From Komagataeibacter sp. FNDCF1 (GTDB lineage: Bacteria; Pseudomonadota; Alphaproteobacteria; Acetobacterales; Acetobacteraceae): a stretch of DNA of 64,000 bases. Both the position numbers and the translations under genes were made by a program. Under the pieces are notes generated by a model. That model made no database searches. It was not told where the DNA came from and saw only the letters and a program-made list of their open reading frames with translations. Shown here one piece after another: positions 1-8,705 of this stretch; positions within the stretch are counted from its first letter, which is position 1; the number at the start of each line of letters is the position of its first letter. The stretch is from NCBI RefSeq assembly GCF_021295335.1, contig NZ_JAIWOT010000001.1, positions 623,001 through 687,000 on the forward strand. The letters are read 5' to 3'.

Positions 1-153
1 GAGGGGGGGGAGGGCGCCTATGTCATGGGCCAGATAGCGGCCTGCGCAGTGATTCCCATGCTGATCGTGGCCGGTTTCGGGTGGCGGCGCCATGGCCTGC
101 TGTTCCTGGCCGGTCTTACCGTGCTGGCGGATCTGGCCGGCTGGGTGCGATGA
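1..153 (+). CDS. C-terminal part of a small membrane protein, DUF3649-like
   Basis: The reading frame is open from the window edge and stops at 151-153. About 50 residues are visible, with two hydrophobic stretches separated by a short basic turn (GWRRHG), so this is a small inner-membrane protein. Its stop overlaps the start of the PepSY gene (ATGATG at 150-155). DUF3649, PepSY and DUF3325 proteins often lie together next to TonB-dependent siderophore receptors, and the two genes that follow fit that set. The DUF3649 assignment rests mainly on this order. The fragment is too short to be sure. Confidence 0.55.
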   Translation, partial: EGGEGAYVMGQIAACAVIPMLIVAGFGWRRHGLLFLAGLTVLADLAGWVR

Positions 154-1610
154 TGCGGGACACGCTGCGCCTGCGGATGGGCTGGCTTCATGCCTGGGTC
201 GGGTTCATGGCGGGAATACTCCTGCTGGTGGTCTTCGCGGGCGGGACGCTTGCGGTATTCGATACGGAAATAACCCGCTGGATGCAGCCGGAAAACCTGC
301 GCCTGCCCGGCAATACGCAGCCCACGCCCACAGCGCTGGAAGCCGCGCGCCATGATCTGGAAGCCCTGCGCGCCGGGGGCGAGTTTCCTTTCCTGTCCCT
401 GCCTTCCGCACGTGATCCGATGCTCCGGCTGCTGCATTACGATGGGCATGAATTCATCGGTCCGGCGCTTGACCCGCTGGACGGGCAGGCCGTGGCGGTA
501 AGGCAGACGGTTGGCGGACAGCTGTTCTACAACCTTCATTTCACCTTATGGCTGGGTCACGACTGGGGGCGCCGGGTGGTTGACGGGCTTGGTCTGGCCA
601 TGATCGTGGCCACGCTGTCCGGCGTGATCATCCATCTGCGCGCATTGCTGCCCGACCTTGTAGTGTTCCGGCCATTTGCGTCGCGCGCACGGGCGTGGCT
701 GGACGTGCATGTCGTGATCGGTGTTTTCTTCCTGCCGTTCATCGTGGGCATGGCCTATACAGGGGTTGTCATCCATTCGGCGGCAATCCTGCCTGATGGC
801 GCACCTGCCCATCGGCGCCCTCCCGCCGCGCGGGCCGATGTGAAGGCAGCGGTGGCCCTGCCGCCCCTGGCCCCCATCCTGAACCGTGCGGCGCAGGAAT
901 TCGGAACCGGGCAGACAGGCTTTTTCCTGTTTAACCCCAATTATATCAGTGCTGCCCGTTCCGATGGCGCGGGTTTTCGCCTGACCCGGGACGAGGCGGA
1001 ATTCCGTTATGACGACGGGATGTTCCTGCGCACCCTCCGCCATGATCGCGCTATGGAAATCGTGGCCCAGGGGATCAGGGGATTTCATTATGCCCGATGG
1101 ACCCCGCCGGGATTGCGGTGGCTCTATTTCCTGTCGGGGCTTGGCGGAACTGTGCTCATTGCAAGCGGTCTCGTTCTTTTCCTGATGCGCCATCGCCGCC
1201 GGCATGGGGATACAATCGGCTTCCGCATGGCGGAAGCCGTGGCGACGGCGGTCATCGTCGGCTTTCCGGTTGCAACGCTCGGGCTGTTCTGGGCCAACAG
1301 GCTGCTGCCTGCAACGCTGCCCACCCGACTGGCGTGGGAGGGTGACATCTTCGTGGGCATCTGGCTGGCCTCCATGTTGCATGCCTGTGCCGAAGCCCTT
1401 GCCCGGCGGCCAGTGGGCGCGTGGCGGTGGCAGTTGCGGGGCGTCGTGCTCCTTGGCATGGCCCTGCCGGTCATGGACATCCTGACACGTCCCGGTTGGG
1501 CAGGCGTGTTGGGCAACAATGTTTTTTGCGCCGTGGATGGCTGTGCACTCGGGGTTGGTGCCGCTGCCATGATCATAAGCCGGCGTCTGGCCCCGCGTTG
1601 CCCCGCATGA
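150..1610 (+). CDS. PepSY-associated transmembrane protein (iron-uptake type)
   Basis: 486 residues from the ATG at 150. A start at 153 is equally possible; the open frame further upstream is ignored because it runs through the preceding gene. The N-terminus (RLRMGWLHAWVGFMAGILLL) is the hallmark first helix of PepSY_TM proteins, with a histidine likely to coordinate heme or metal. A large periplasmic loop and several further helices follow, including one at about residues 190-215 and a cluster near the C-terminus. Members of this family sit in the inner membrane and are linked to reduction or release of siderophore iron. The start overlaps the upstream gene by four bases and the stop overlaps the next start (ATGA), so the three genes are translationally coupled. 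Confidence 0.82.
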   Translation: MMRDTLRLRMGWLHAWVGFMAGILLLVVFAGGTLAVFDTEITRWMQPENLRLPGNTQPTPTALEAARHDLEALRAGGEFPFLSLPSARDPMLRLLHYDGHEFIGPALDPLDGQAVAVRQTVGGQLFYNLHFTLWLGHDWGRRVVDGLGLAMIVATLSGVIIHLRALLPDLVVFRPFASRARAWLDVHVVIGVFFLPFIVGMAYTGVVIHSAAILPDGAPAHRRPPAARADVKAAVALPPLAPILNRAAQEFGTGQTGFFLFNPNYISAARSDGAGFRLTRDEAEFRYDDGMFLRTLRHDRAMEIVAQGIRGFHYARWTPPGLRWLYFLSGLGGTVLIASGLVLFLMRHRRRHGDTIGFRMAEAVATAVIVGFPVATLGLFWANRLLPATLPTRLAWEGDIFVGIWLASMLHACAEALARRPVGAWRWQLRGVVLLGMALPVMDILTRPGWAGVLGNNVFCAVDGCALGVGAAAMIISRRLAPRCPA

Positions 1611-1912
1611 GAGGGGTCATGTCCGTCCTTTTCATGGATGCCGCACCATTCTGGGCCTTTGCCTCATGGGTCATGGCGCTGTGTGCTCATGCGCTGCGCC
1701 AGCCCAGGATCCGTCGACTGATCGGGCATGATGACGGGAGCGGTGGCGGGGCTGGCATGATCACGCTGCTCCTGCTGCCTGCACCGCTGGCGGGACTTGC
1801 GCTGTGTGTTGCGGCCGATGCGGCGATCGGTGTGCTGTACTGGTTTGGCACGCTTTCCCTTGCAGGGGTCGTGACGGCGCTGGGGCTGGCCTTCATCCAG
1901 GTACGGCGCTGA
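1607..1912 (+). CDS. DUF3325 family small membrane protein
   Basis: About 101 residues from the ATG at 1607, which overlaps the PepSY stop codon. An in-frame ATG at 1619 is an alternative. Three hydrophobic segments are visible: about residues 8-28, 50-70 and 76-95. The sequence FWAFASWVMALCAHA near the N-terminus and the small size fit DUF3325, a family found directly after PepSY proteins in iron-uptake operons. No enzymatic motif is visible. Function beyond membership of the iron module is unknown. Confidence 0.68.
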   Translation: MRGVMSVLFMDAAPFWAFASWVMALCAHALRQPRIRRLIGHDDGSGGGAGMITLLLLPAPLAGLALCVAADAAIGVLYWFGTLSLAGVVTALGLAFIQVRR

Positions 1913-2120
1913 AGCCTGCCGGCATGCCCACGCGGCGTGCCGGTCACGAGCGCCCGGTGCATTGCATGCAAAGGAATCAGCATCATCCATGGCCTGCCGT
2001 GGCAGTCGCCCGTGGTGCCCGCACGGCCATGCAGGGACCAGCGCGCCGGGCCGGCTTCTGGACATTTCCCGTTGCGGCACGCCATTGTGTGGACCCATCC
2101 AATGCAGAGGAGATCGTATC

Positions 2121-2624
2121 ATGGACGAACAGAACAGGAAAACCGCGCTGCGGATGATCCCGTATGGGCTCTATGTACTGACGGCCGGAACGAAAGATAC
2201 CGCCATTGCTTCCGCCACGATCAACTGGGTGACCCAGACCAGCTTTGCCCCACCGCTTCTGGCCCTTGGCATCAAGACGGATTCCGCCGTTCATGCCGCC
2301 GCGCGGGAAAGCGGTGACCTGGTGCTCAACATCCTGGGGCAGGGGCAGGGCGGTCTGGCCTTCGCCTTCTTCAAGCCAGCCGAATACGCCGATGGCAGGC
2401 TGGGCGGGCAGGACATCCGCTGGGCCGCGAATGGCGCACCCATCCTGACCGGGGTTCCGGCAGCAGTGGAACTGAAGGTGCGCCATGTCGTGGAACTGGG
2501 GGACCATCATACCTTCGTGGCCGAGGTCACGGACGTGCACCTGAACCGGGAAATTACGGGGCGCCCTGATGAAGCGGTCCTGCAGATGAAGGATCTGGGC
2601 GAGAAAGTCTTCTACGGCGGCTGA
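2121..2624 (+). CDS. Flavin reductase-like FMN-binding protein
   Basis: 167 residues from the ATG at 2121, preceded by AGGAGA at 2108-2113. The protein has the layout of the flavin-reductase-like split-barrel domain: an N-terminal RMIPYGLYVLTA strand, an SATINWVTQTSFAPPLLALGI segment typical of the FMN site, and a C-terminal HTFVAEV strand. Such proteins reduce FMN or FAD for a partner oxygenase, or use bound FMN directly. The open frame continues upstream to 1962, but the ribosome-binding site favours 2121. It stands alone, 208 bases after the iron module and 351 bases before the catabolic genes. Its partner cannot be named. Confidence 0.8.
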   Translation: MDEQNRKTALRMIPYGLYVLTAGTKDTAIASATINWVTQTSFAPPLLALGIKTDSAVHAAARESGDLVLNILGQGQGGLAFAFFKPAEYADGRLGGQDIRWAANGAPILTGVPAAVELKVRHVVELGDHHTFVAEVTDVHLNREITGRPDEAVLQMKDLGEKVFYGG

Positions 2625-2975
2625 CCGCCGCACTCCTGTCACGGCCCGGAATACCGCGTGCATGATCCGGCATGCCGGGGGAGCGGCGGGGCGGAATCCC
2701 GACAATGCCCGCCACCGTGGGGCGCTGTTGCATTTCCGGATGCAAAAATGCGTGCCCAACCCGTACAGGGTTGGATAAATTGTCTCGATTACGAAAGGAA
2801 CATGCCGGCGCGGTGATGATGCAGGGGGCTGGCGGCTGGCGGGGCATGGCGGTTTTCAGCCTCCGCACGCACGGCAATGGTGGCGGCCACCAGCGGGTGA
2901 CGTTGCCTGTCGCGGGCCAGGTCCCGAGCACAGGCTGGCATGAACGAGAAACATGGCATTGGACAGGAGCGTTAT
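2625..2975 (+). other. Intergenic region upstream of the hydroxyproline-type cluster
   Basis: No convincing gene. Two small inverted repeats are visible: TTGCAT/ATGCAA at about 2728-2745, and a perfect 7-bp stem CCAACCC/GGGTTGG at 2756-2774. The second is followed by an AT-rich stretch (GGATAAATTGTC). The stem could end the upstream transcript, or it could be part of the promoter region of the downstream operon, which carries its own Lrp-type regulator. There is no run of T typical of an intrinsic terminator. Confidence 0.4.
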
Positions 2976-3878
2976 ATGGCCATTCGGTGGCAGGGTGTAT
3001 TCCCGGCGGTTACGACCAAGCTGAAGCCTGATTTCTCGCTGGATACCGGGGCGATCCATGCCGGGGTTGAACGGCTGATCGACAACGGGGTCAGCGGTGT
3101 CGTGATGATGGGCATGGTGGGGGAAAACGCGCAGCTTTCCCCCGAGGAGAAGCTGACGGTCCTGCGGACGGCGCGCGAAGCGGTGGCCGGCCGCGTGCCG
3201 ATCATTTCCGGTCTGGCCGAGACCAGCACGGCAAAGGCCGTGGAATATGCGCGTGAGGCCGAGCGTATCGGTGTTGACGGGCTGATGGTCTTTCCCGGCC
3301 TGACATACAGGTCCGACGACCGTGAAACGATTGCGTTCTACCGGGCCGTGGCGGATGCGTCGGGGCTGGATATCCTGCTTTACAACAACCCGCGCGGGTA
3401 TGGCGTTGACCTGACGCCGGACGTGGTCGCGCAGCTGCTGGAAGCGCCGACCATCGTGGCGATCAAGGAGGAATCCTATGACACCACGCGGGTGACCGAC
3501 CTCATCTCGCGTTTTGGTGACCGCCTTGACGTGGTCTGCGGCGTGGATGATCTGGTGCTGGAAAGTGCGGCGCTGGGTGTGCGGGCCTGGGTGTCGGGCA
3601 TGGCCAACGCGCTGCCACGTGAATCCGTTGAACTGCTTTCACTGGCCATTGCGGGTGATTTCGAGAAGGCGCGCAGGCTCTACACCGTCCTGACGCCGCT
3701 GTACCATCTCGATACGGTGGTGAAGCTGGTCCAGCACATCAAGCTGGCCGAGCGGATCATCACCGGCTCGGCCGAGACCGTAAAGCCGCCGCGCCTTGAC
3801 CTTGAAGGGGCCGAGCGCGACCGCACCATCGCAATCGTCGAGAAGACGCTGGCTGATCTCAAGGCGCTGGGATACTGA
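2976..3878 (+). CDS. DapA-family deaminase, hydroxyproline-pathway type (LhpC/HypD-like)
   Basis: 300 residues from the ATG at 2976, chosen because ACAGGAGCG lies just upstream; an ATG at 2940 is in frame but lacks this site. It is a TIM-barrel of the dihydrodipicolinate synthase/N-acetylneuraminate lyase family. The Schiff-base lysine is in VAIKEES and the catalytic tyrosine in LLYNNP. The segments YGVDLTPDV, VVCGVDDLVLESAALG and HLDTVVKLVQ resemble, from memory, the branch that deaminates 1-pyrroline-4-hydroxy-2-carboxylate to 2-oxoglutarate semialdehyde in D-hydroxyproline breakdown, rather than lysine-pathway DapA. The next genes encode a DadA-like oxidase, an Ldh2-type reductase and an amino-acid symporter, which supports that role. 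The exact substrate is inferred. Confidence 0.72.
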   Translation: MAIRWQGVFPAVTTKLKPDFSLDTGAIHAGVERLIDNGVSGVVMMGMVGENAQLSPEEKLTVLRTAREAVAGRVPIISGLAETSTAKAVEYAREAERIGVDGLMVFPGLTYRSDDRETIAFYRAVADASGLDILLYNNPRGYGVDLTPDVVAQLLEAPTIVAIKEESYDTTRVTDLISRFGDRLDVVCGVDDLVLESAALGVRAWVSGMANALPRESVELLSLAIAGDFEKARRLYTVLTPLYHLDTVVKLVQHIKLAERIITGSAETVKPPRLDLEGAERDRTIAIVEKTLADLKALGY

Positions 3879-3967
3879 TGAAACCAGTTGCATGATCCGG
3901 CAGGCCCCGTTGCTGCCCGTCGCCAGGGCAGGAACACTGGCAGGCCTGCCGCCAGCCATGGGAAAAT

Positions 3968-4999
3968 ATGATGACAGATGAATCTGGCTGCGTCCGCCTG
4001 CCGGTCGAAGCCGTGCATGACCTGGCGTTCCGGGTGCTGCGGCACGCCGGCATGTCGGAACCCCACGCCCGTGCCATTGCGGATGTTGTAACGGCCGGGC
4101 AACGTGATGACTGCCAGTCCCATGGTCTGTACCGGCTGCTCATCATTACCCACACGCTGCGGCAGGGCACGGTATCGGGCACGGCAACGCCCGTCGTGCA
4201 TGACCGCACGCCTGCGGTGGTGGCGGTGGATGCGTGCTCCGCCTTCTCGCCGCTGGCCTTCGAGGTGGGCAGCAGGCACCTGGCTGAAAAGGCGCGCACG
4301 GTTGGCATCGCGGCACTTGCGATCAATAACTGCTACCATTTTTCCGCCCTGTGGCCCGAAATTGAAACCCTGACCGCGCAGGGCCTGGCCGCCATGGCGA
4401 TGACACCCAGCCACGCCTGGGTCACGCCCTTTGGCGGTGGCACGCGGCCGACATTCGGGACCAACCCCATGGCCTTCGGGTGGCCGCGACCGGACCGGTT
4501 CCCGTATGTGTTCGATTTTGCCACCAGTGCCGCGGCACGTGGCGAGATCGAACTGCACCGCCGCGCGGGCAGACCGATCCCGCCGGGCTGGGGTGTCGAC
4601 CACGCCGGGCATCCGACAACAGACCCGGATGCCGTGATCAATGGCGGATCGATGCTGACGTTTGGCGGACACAAGGGATCGGCACTGTCGACAATGATCG
4701 AACTGCTGGCGGGTCCGCTGATCGGTGACCTGACCAGCCTGGATTCACTTGAACGCGACGGCGGGGCGGGGGGTACTCCGTTCCATGGTGAACTCGTGAT
4801 CGCATTCAGTCCCGCCCTGCTGGGCCTGGGCGATACGCAGGGTGACACCCAGCGTGCCGAACGGCTGTTCGACGCCATTGTCGACCAGGGGGCCAGGCTG
4901 CCCTCGCAGCGGCGGTTCGCGGCGCGCGAACGCAGCCTGAAAGAAGGGGTGCCGATACCGCTCGATCTGTATCACGAGGTCAAGGCGCTTCTCGACTGA
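3968..4999 (+). CDS. Ldh2/malate-lactate dehydrogenase family oxidoreductase (imine reductase type)
   Basis: 343 residues; ATG codons at 3968 and 3971 are both possible. The protein has the features of the NAD(P)-dependent Ldh2 (YlbC/ComC) family: HDLAFRVLRHAGMSEPHA at the N-terminus, the nucleotide-binding GGGTRPTFGTNPMAFGWP, and the HKGSALSTMIELLAG motif near residue 235. The family includes malate/lactate dehydrogenases and delta1-piperideine-2-carboxylate/delta1-pyrroline-2-carboxylate reductases. Between an LhpC-like deaminase and a D-amino-acid oxidase, a cyclic-imine reductase is the more likely function. It follows the DapA-like gene by 89 bases on the same strand, consistent with one operon. 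Confidence 0.75.
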   Translation: MMTDESGCVRLPVEAVHDLAFRVLRHAGMSEPHARAIADVVTAGQRDDCQSHGLYRLLIITHTLRQGTVSGTATPVVHDRTPAVVAVDACSAFSPLAFEVGSRHLAEKARTVGIAALAINNCYHFSALWPEIETLTAQGLAAMAMTPSHAWVTPFGGGTRPTFGTNPMAFGWPRPDRFPYVFDFATSAAARGEIELHRRAGRPIPPGWGVDHAGHPTTDPDAVINGGSMLTFGGHKGSALSTMIELLAGPLIGDLTSLDSLERDGGAGGTPFHGELVIAFSPALLGLGDTQGDTQRAERLFDAIVDQGARLPSQRRFAARERSLKEGVPIPLDLYHEVKALLD

Positions 5000-5036
5000 C
5001 GATGACGGGCGGAACAACAGCGATCTGGAGCAGAAT

Positions 5037-6392
5037 ATGTCACATCTGGTTGTAATTGGTGCTGGCATTGTCGGGTTGAACTGCGCGCTATCCGCCCAGC
5101 GTCGCGGATGGCGTGTCACCCTGATCGATCGTGATTTCGAGGGAGATCGGGCATCCCATGGCAATGCCGGTGGGCTTGCCGTTTCCGAATGTGTTCCGCT
5201 CAGCCTTGCCGGGCTCGGCCTGCGGCCGCTGCGCTGGCTTGTCGACCCGCTTGGGCCGCTGGCCATCCGGCCCGCCCATGCCCCCCGGCTGCTGCCGTGG
5301 TACCGTGCGTTGAGGAAGATCAGCCAGAAGGGTAACTTCGCGCGGATCGGGGATGCGCTGGCCGCGCTAAACCAGCATGCGCTGGACCCGTTCATGGCGA
5401 TGCTGGCCGAACTGGGGCTGTCGGGCGACCTGCACCGCAATGGCGCGCTGAGCGTTTATGAAACCGACGGGGCCTTCCTGCGTGACCAGCCATCGTGGCA
5501 GTTCAGGCGTGAGCGCGGTGTCCGGTGGCGGGAAGTGGGGCGGGAGGAACTGCACGCGCTGGAACCTGGCCTGGCCCCGGTTTTCGCGCGCGCCATCATG
5601 ATTGAGGACTGGGCCCATATCGATGATCCCCGCCGGATCGTCGACCGGTTGCGCCATTATCTGGCCGGACATGGCGCCCGTTTGGTCACAGGCGAGGCCA
5701 CGGCACTGGTCATGGCAGAGGACGGGGGTGCCGGCGCCCGGCTTGCCGATGGTACGGTGGTGCGGGGCGACCGGGTTCTCGTTGCCGCGGGCGCGTGGGC
5801 CGCGCGGCTTGCCCGCACGGTGGGTGATGTGGCGCTGCTTGAAAGTGAACGGGGTTATAACACGACCCTGCCGCACAGTGCGCACCGGCTCAGCCGTGAG
5901 GTCCTGTTTGCGGAGGCAATGTTCGTGGCGACCCCGCTTTCGGTCGGTTTGCGGATTGGTGGCGCTGCGGAATTCGCGGGGCTGCAGGCCCCTGCCAACT
6001 ACAGGCGCAGCGATGCGCTGCTGGCGCTGTCGCGGCGCTATATCACCAGCCTTGACGAGCGCGACAACCACAAATGGATGGGCCACCGCCCCGCGACACC
6101 GGACTCACTGCCGGTCATAGGTCGCTCGCCCCATAGTCCCCGCGTGCTCTATGCCTTCGGGCATGGTCATCTGGGCCTGACACAGTCGGCCATTACCGGT
6201 GAACTGATTGGCGACCTGCTTGATGACAGGCCGACGGCAATCGATCTTTCACCCTATGGCATTGACAGGTTCCGCAGGGGTGGAGCCCATCAGGCCGCAC
6301 GACCCGTTCCTGCCCCCGCAAACCACGGACGGACCCGTGATGCCGCCATCCGCCAGCAAGAACCGGCAGCCCGGACAGGGAGTACACCGTGA
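5037..6392 (+). CDS. FAD-dependent D-amino-acid oxidase/dehydrogenase, DadA-like
   Basis: 451 residues from the ATG at 5037, with CTGGAG just upstream. The N-terminus has a classic dinucleotide-binding fold (VIGAGIVGLNCALSAQRRGW) with an acidic residue at the end of the second strand (LIDRD). The C-terminal segment VIGRSPHSPRVLYAFGHGHLGLTQSAITGE is typical of DadA/glycine-oxidase-like deaminases. Family members oxidise D-amino acids or imino acids and pass electrons to the respiratory chain or oxygen. Here D-hydroxyproline or D-proline is a reasonable substrate, because its product would feed the LhpC-like and Ldh2-like enzymes encoded just upstream. The last roughly 40 residues are proline- and alanine-rich and look like a poorly conserved tail. 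Confidence 0.8.
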   Translation: MSHLVVIGAGIVGLNCALSAQRRGWRVTLIDRDFEGDRASHGNAGGLAVSECVPLSLAGLGLRPLRWLVDPLGPLAIRPAHAPRLLPWYRALRKISQKGNFARIGDALAALNQHALDPFMAMLAELGLSGDLHRNGALSVYETDGAFLRDQPSWQFRRERGVRWREVGREELHALEPGLAPVFARAIMIEDWAHIDDPRRIVDRLRHYLAGHGARLVTGEATALVMAEDGGAGARLADGTVVRGDRVLVAAGAWAARLARTVGDVALLESERGYNTTLPHSAHRLSREVLFAEAMFVATPLSVGLRIGGAAEFAGLQAPANYRRSDALLALSRRYITSLDERDNHKWMGHRPATPDSLPVIGRSPHSPRVLYAFGHGHLGLTQSAITGELIGDLLDDRPTAIDLSPYGIDRFRRGGAHQAARPVPAPANHGRTRDAAIRQQEPAARTGSTP

Positions 6393-7930
6393 TGGAAATG
6401 CTGTCGCGCATCAACGAAATCCTTTGGACTCCGCTCGTATTTTTCGTGCTGGGGTTCGGGCTGTACCTCACCATTAGGACACGGGGCCTGCAGGTGCGCG
6501 GGCTGCCGGACATGCTACGGCTCATCACCAGCCGTGAATCCGGTGATGCGGGTATTTCTTCCTTCCAGGCGCTTGCACTCACGCTATCAAGCCGGGTGGG
6601 CGTGGGAAGCATTGCGGGCGTTGCCACCGCCATTGCGGCGGGTGGTCCCGGCGCGCTGTTCTGGATGGCGACGATGGCGATACTGGGTGGTGCAACCGCC
6701 TATGTGGAATCCACGCTGGCGCAGATCTACAAGGCCAGGGTCAACGGTACCTATTGCGGCGGGATTCCATGGTATATCGAAAGGGGGCTGGGGGTGCGAC
6801 GGCTGGCGCTGTTTGCCGCCTTCATCGCGCTGTGCCTGTATGCGGTTTTCGCGCCCGGCATCCAGTCCAACAATATCGGACTGGCCGTTGCTGCGTCGTT
6901 CGGGATCAATCCCATCTATACCGGCGCGGTTGTCGTATCGCTTCTGGCCTTTATCATATTCGGTCACCGCAGGCGGCTGATCCATTTTGTCGAATACATG
7001 GTGCCCTTCATCGCCGGGGCCTATATCCTCATGGCGCTTGTCATTATCGGCGCGAATGCGGGCAGGCTGCCCGGTGCCATCCACCTTATCCTGTCCAGTG
7101 CGTTCGGGTTGAATGCCGTCTATGGCGGAATCGTGGGGTCGGCAATCATGTGGGGGGTCCGCCGGGCCCTGTTCGCCAATGTTGCAGGGGTGGGGGAAGG
7201 TACGTTCGGTTCGGCCGCCGCCGATGTCGCGCATCCCGCGCAGCAGGGGCTGGTCCAGTGTTTTTCCATTTATATCGACACGCTGTTCGTATGCATGGCG
7301 ACGGGTGTGATGATCATCATCACCGGGCAGTATAATGTTCTTGGCGGCGGTACCCCCATCACGGTCCACCTGCCGGGTGTCGAGGCTGGTCCCGCATTCG
7401 CGCAGGCTGCCGTCAATTCCGTGTTCGGTGGTCTTGGCGCGCCAGCCGTGACCTTCGCGATCTCGGCCTTTGCCTTCATGACGATGATTGCCTTCTATTA
7501 CATTGCCGAGACAAATCTGTCCTATCTGTGCAATGGCCGAAACAGGCTCGCCGTGCAGGTCCTGCGCATCGTGACGTGCCTGAGCGTGCTCAACGGAACC
7601 ATCAGGCCATCCGCGCTGATCTGGGCCATGGGCGATTTTGGCTATGCGTGCCTCGCCTGGACCAACATGCTGTGCCTGGTTTTTCTGGCAAGACCGGCCC
7701 TTCTTGCCCTGAATGATTTCTATACGCAGAAAGCCAGGTCACGCGAGCCTGTCTTTGATCCGGTCAGGCTGGGCATTGCCCATACCCTGTGCTGGCCCCG
7801 GGGCACCGACACCAGGGTTGTCGAGACCCCGACACCGTTTACCGAGGAGCTTGTCGAACCCCTGCATGACGATGCCTTCTCCCTCTTTACCCCGACCATG
7901 CCGGATACGGGACAGGAGAAACGCCCCTGA
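6392..7930 (+). CDS. Sodium:alanine symporter family (AGCS) transporter
   Basis: 512 residues from the ATG at 6392, which overlaps the stop of the DadA-like gene (TGATG). A GTG at 6389 is also in frame. ACAGGGAG at 6375-6382 is the likely ribosome-binding site. The protein opens with the AGCS N-terminal helix (WTPLVFFVLGFGLYLTIRTRGLQVRG), carries the family signature SSRVGVGSIAGVATAIAAGGPGA, and has about ten to eleven further hydrophobic helices. These carriers take up alanine, glycine or similar amino acids with sodium or protons. Tight coupling to the oxidase gene suggests that it imports the substrate of this cluster. It is convergent with the Lrp regulator, and a 6-bp hairpin (7928-7943) spans both stop codons. 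Confidence 0.88.
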   Translation: MEMLSRINEILWTPLVFFVLGFGLYLTIRTRGLQVRGLPDMLRLITSRESGDAGISSFQALALTLSSRVGVGSIAGVATAIAAGGPGALFWMATMAILGGATAYVESTLAQIYKARVNGTYCGGIPWYIERGLGVRRLALFAAFIALCLYAVFAPGIQSNNIGLAVAASFGINPIYTGAVVVSLLAFIIFGHRRRLIHFVEYMVPFIAGAYILMALVIIGANAGRLPGAIHLILSSAFGLNAVYGGIVGSAIMWGVRRALFANVAGVGEGTFGSAAADVAHPAQQGLVQCFSIYIDTLFVCMATGVMIIITGQYNVLGGGTPITVHLPGVEAGPAFAQAAVNSVFGGLGAPAVTFAISAFAFMTMIAFYYIAETNLSYLCNGRNRLAVQVLRIVTCLSVLNGTIRPSALIWAMGDFGYACLAWTNMLCLVFLARPALLALNDFYTQKARSREPVFDPVRLGIAHTLCWPRGTDTRVVETPTPFTEELVEPLHDDAFSLFTPTMPDTGQEKRP

Positions 7931-7940
7931 CCGGCAGCGG

Positions 7941-8432
7941 TCAGTCGAGTTCGGGAATGTCGACCATGGTGCTGGTCTTGACGCTGTCCAGCACCACCAG
8001 GGTGCGATAGGTGTCAACGGTCGCGTTATCGGCAAACAGGGCGCGGGCCAGTTTTTCATAACGTGGCATGTCTTGCACGATCATGATCAGGATGAAACCG
8101 CCATTCCCGGTCACGTAATAGCAGTGCTGGATTTCCGGTATGGTCCTGAACAGTGACTTCGTCGCCTCGACCATGGCGGAGCCATCGCTTTTCAGATGGA
8201 CCTCGACCACGATCTTGATGGAGGGCATGAAGGCATCCGCCGCGACAATCGCGACATTGGCGGCAATGATGCCACTGGCCCCCATCCTGGCGATACGGCG
8301 CTGCACGGCGGCAGCCGAAAGGTGGACCTGCTCGCCGATCGTGCGCTGCAGGGTGCGGTTGTTGACCTGCAGGATGCGCAGTATCGCACGGTCGAATTCA
8401 TCAAGAGAGACGCTGGAAACCGATCTTTTCAT
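7941..8432 (-). CDS. Lrp/AsnC family transcriptional regulator
   Basis: 163 residues starting at 8432. An N-terminal winged helix-turn-helix (FDRAILRILQVNNRTLQRTIGEQVHLSAAAVQRRIARM) is followed by an alpha/beta RAM ligand-binding domain (VEVHLKS, FRTIPEIQHCYYVTGNGGFILIMIV). Lrp/AsnC proteins bind amino acids and usually control adjacent catabolic or transport genes. It lies convergent to the amino-acid symporter and divergent from the SDR gene, so it is the natural regulator of this cluster. It is clearly paralogous to the regulator at 59074-59574: both share SAAAVQRRIA and CYYVTG and have the same length. Confidence 0.88.
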   Translation of the reverse strand: MKRSVSSVSLDEFDRAILRILQVNNRTLQRTIGEQVHLSAAAVQRRIARMGASGIIAANVAIVAADAFMPSIKIVVEVHLKSDGSAMVEATKSLFRTIPEIQHCYYVTGNGGFILIMIVQDMPRYEKLARALFADNATVDTYRTLVVLDSVKTSTMVDIPELD

Positions 8433-8705
8433 AGGCCCTCGACCAGACAGTATCGTATTTCAGTAACAGGAATGATGCCGCCATCCCAGCCCTGCCGCCG
8501 TGGCATCGGCCCGTATCTTCATGCTGCATGACAACGCCGTGCAATAGGGGAGGAGGGGCCGCCCCCGCATGCCCGGTACCGGCGCCATGGTCATCAACCT
8601 GCGGCGTGCATCGGGGGCGGTTCCACGATCCTTCGCCCATGGATGACATCCTGCCCGTGCGGTCTGTAGGATGCCACGGACGGTGGATGAGGGGAGAGGG
8701 GTCAC

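Noticed and set aside
546-1382. 278-codon minus-strand frame opposite the PepSY gene
   Set aside because: Shadow of the PepSY coding frame; residue content is typical of antisense translation.
7928-7943. Bidirectional terminator between the symporter and the Lrp gene
   Set aside because: The 6-bp stem spans both stop codons but has no T-run on either side.
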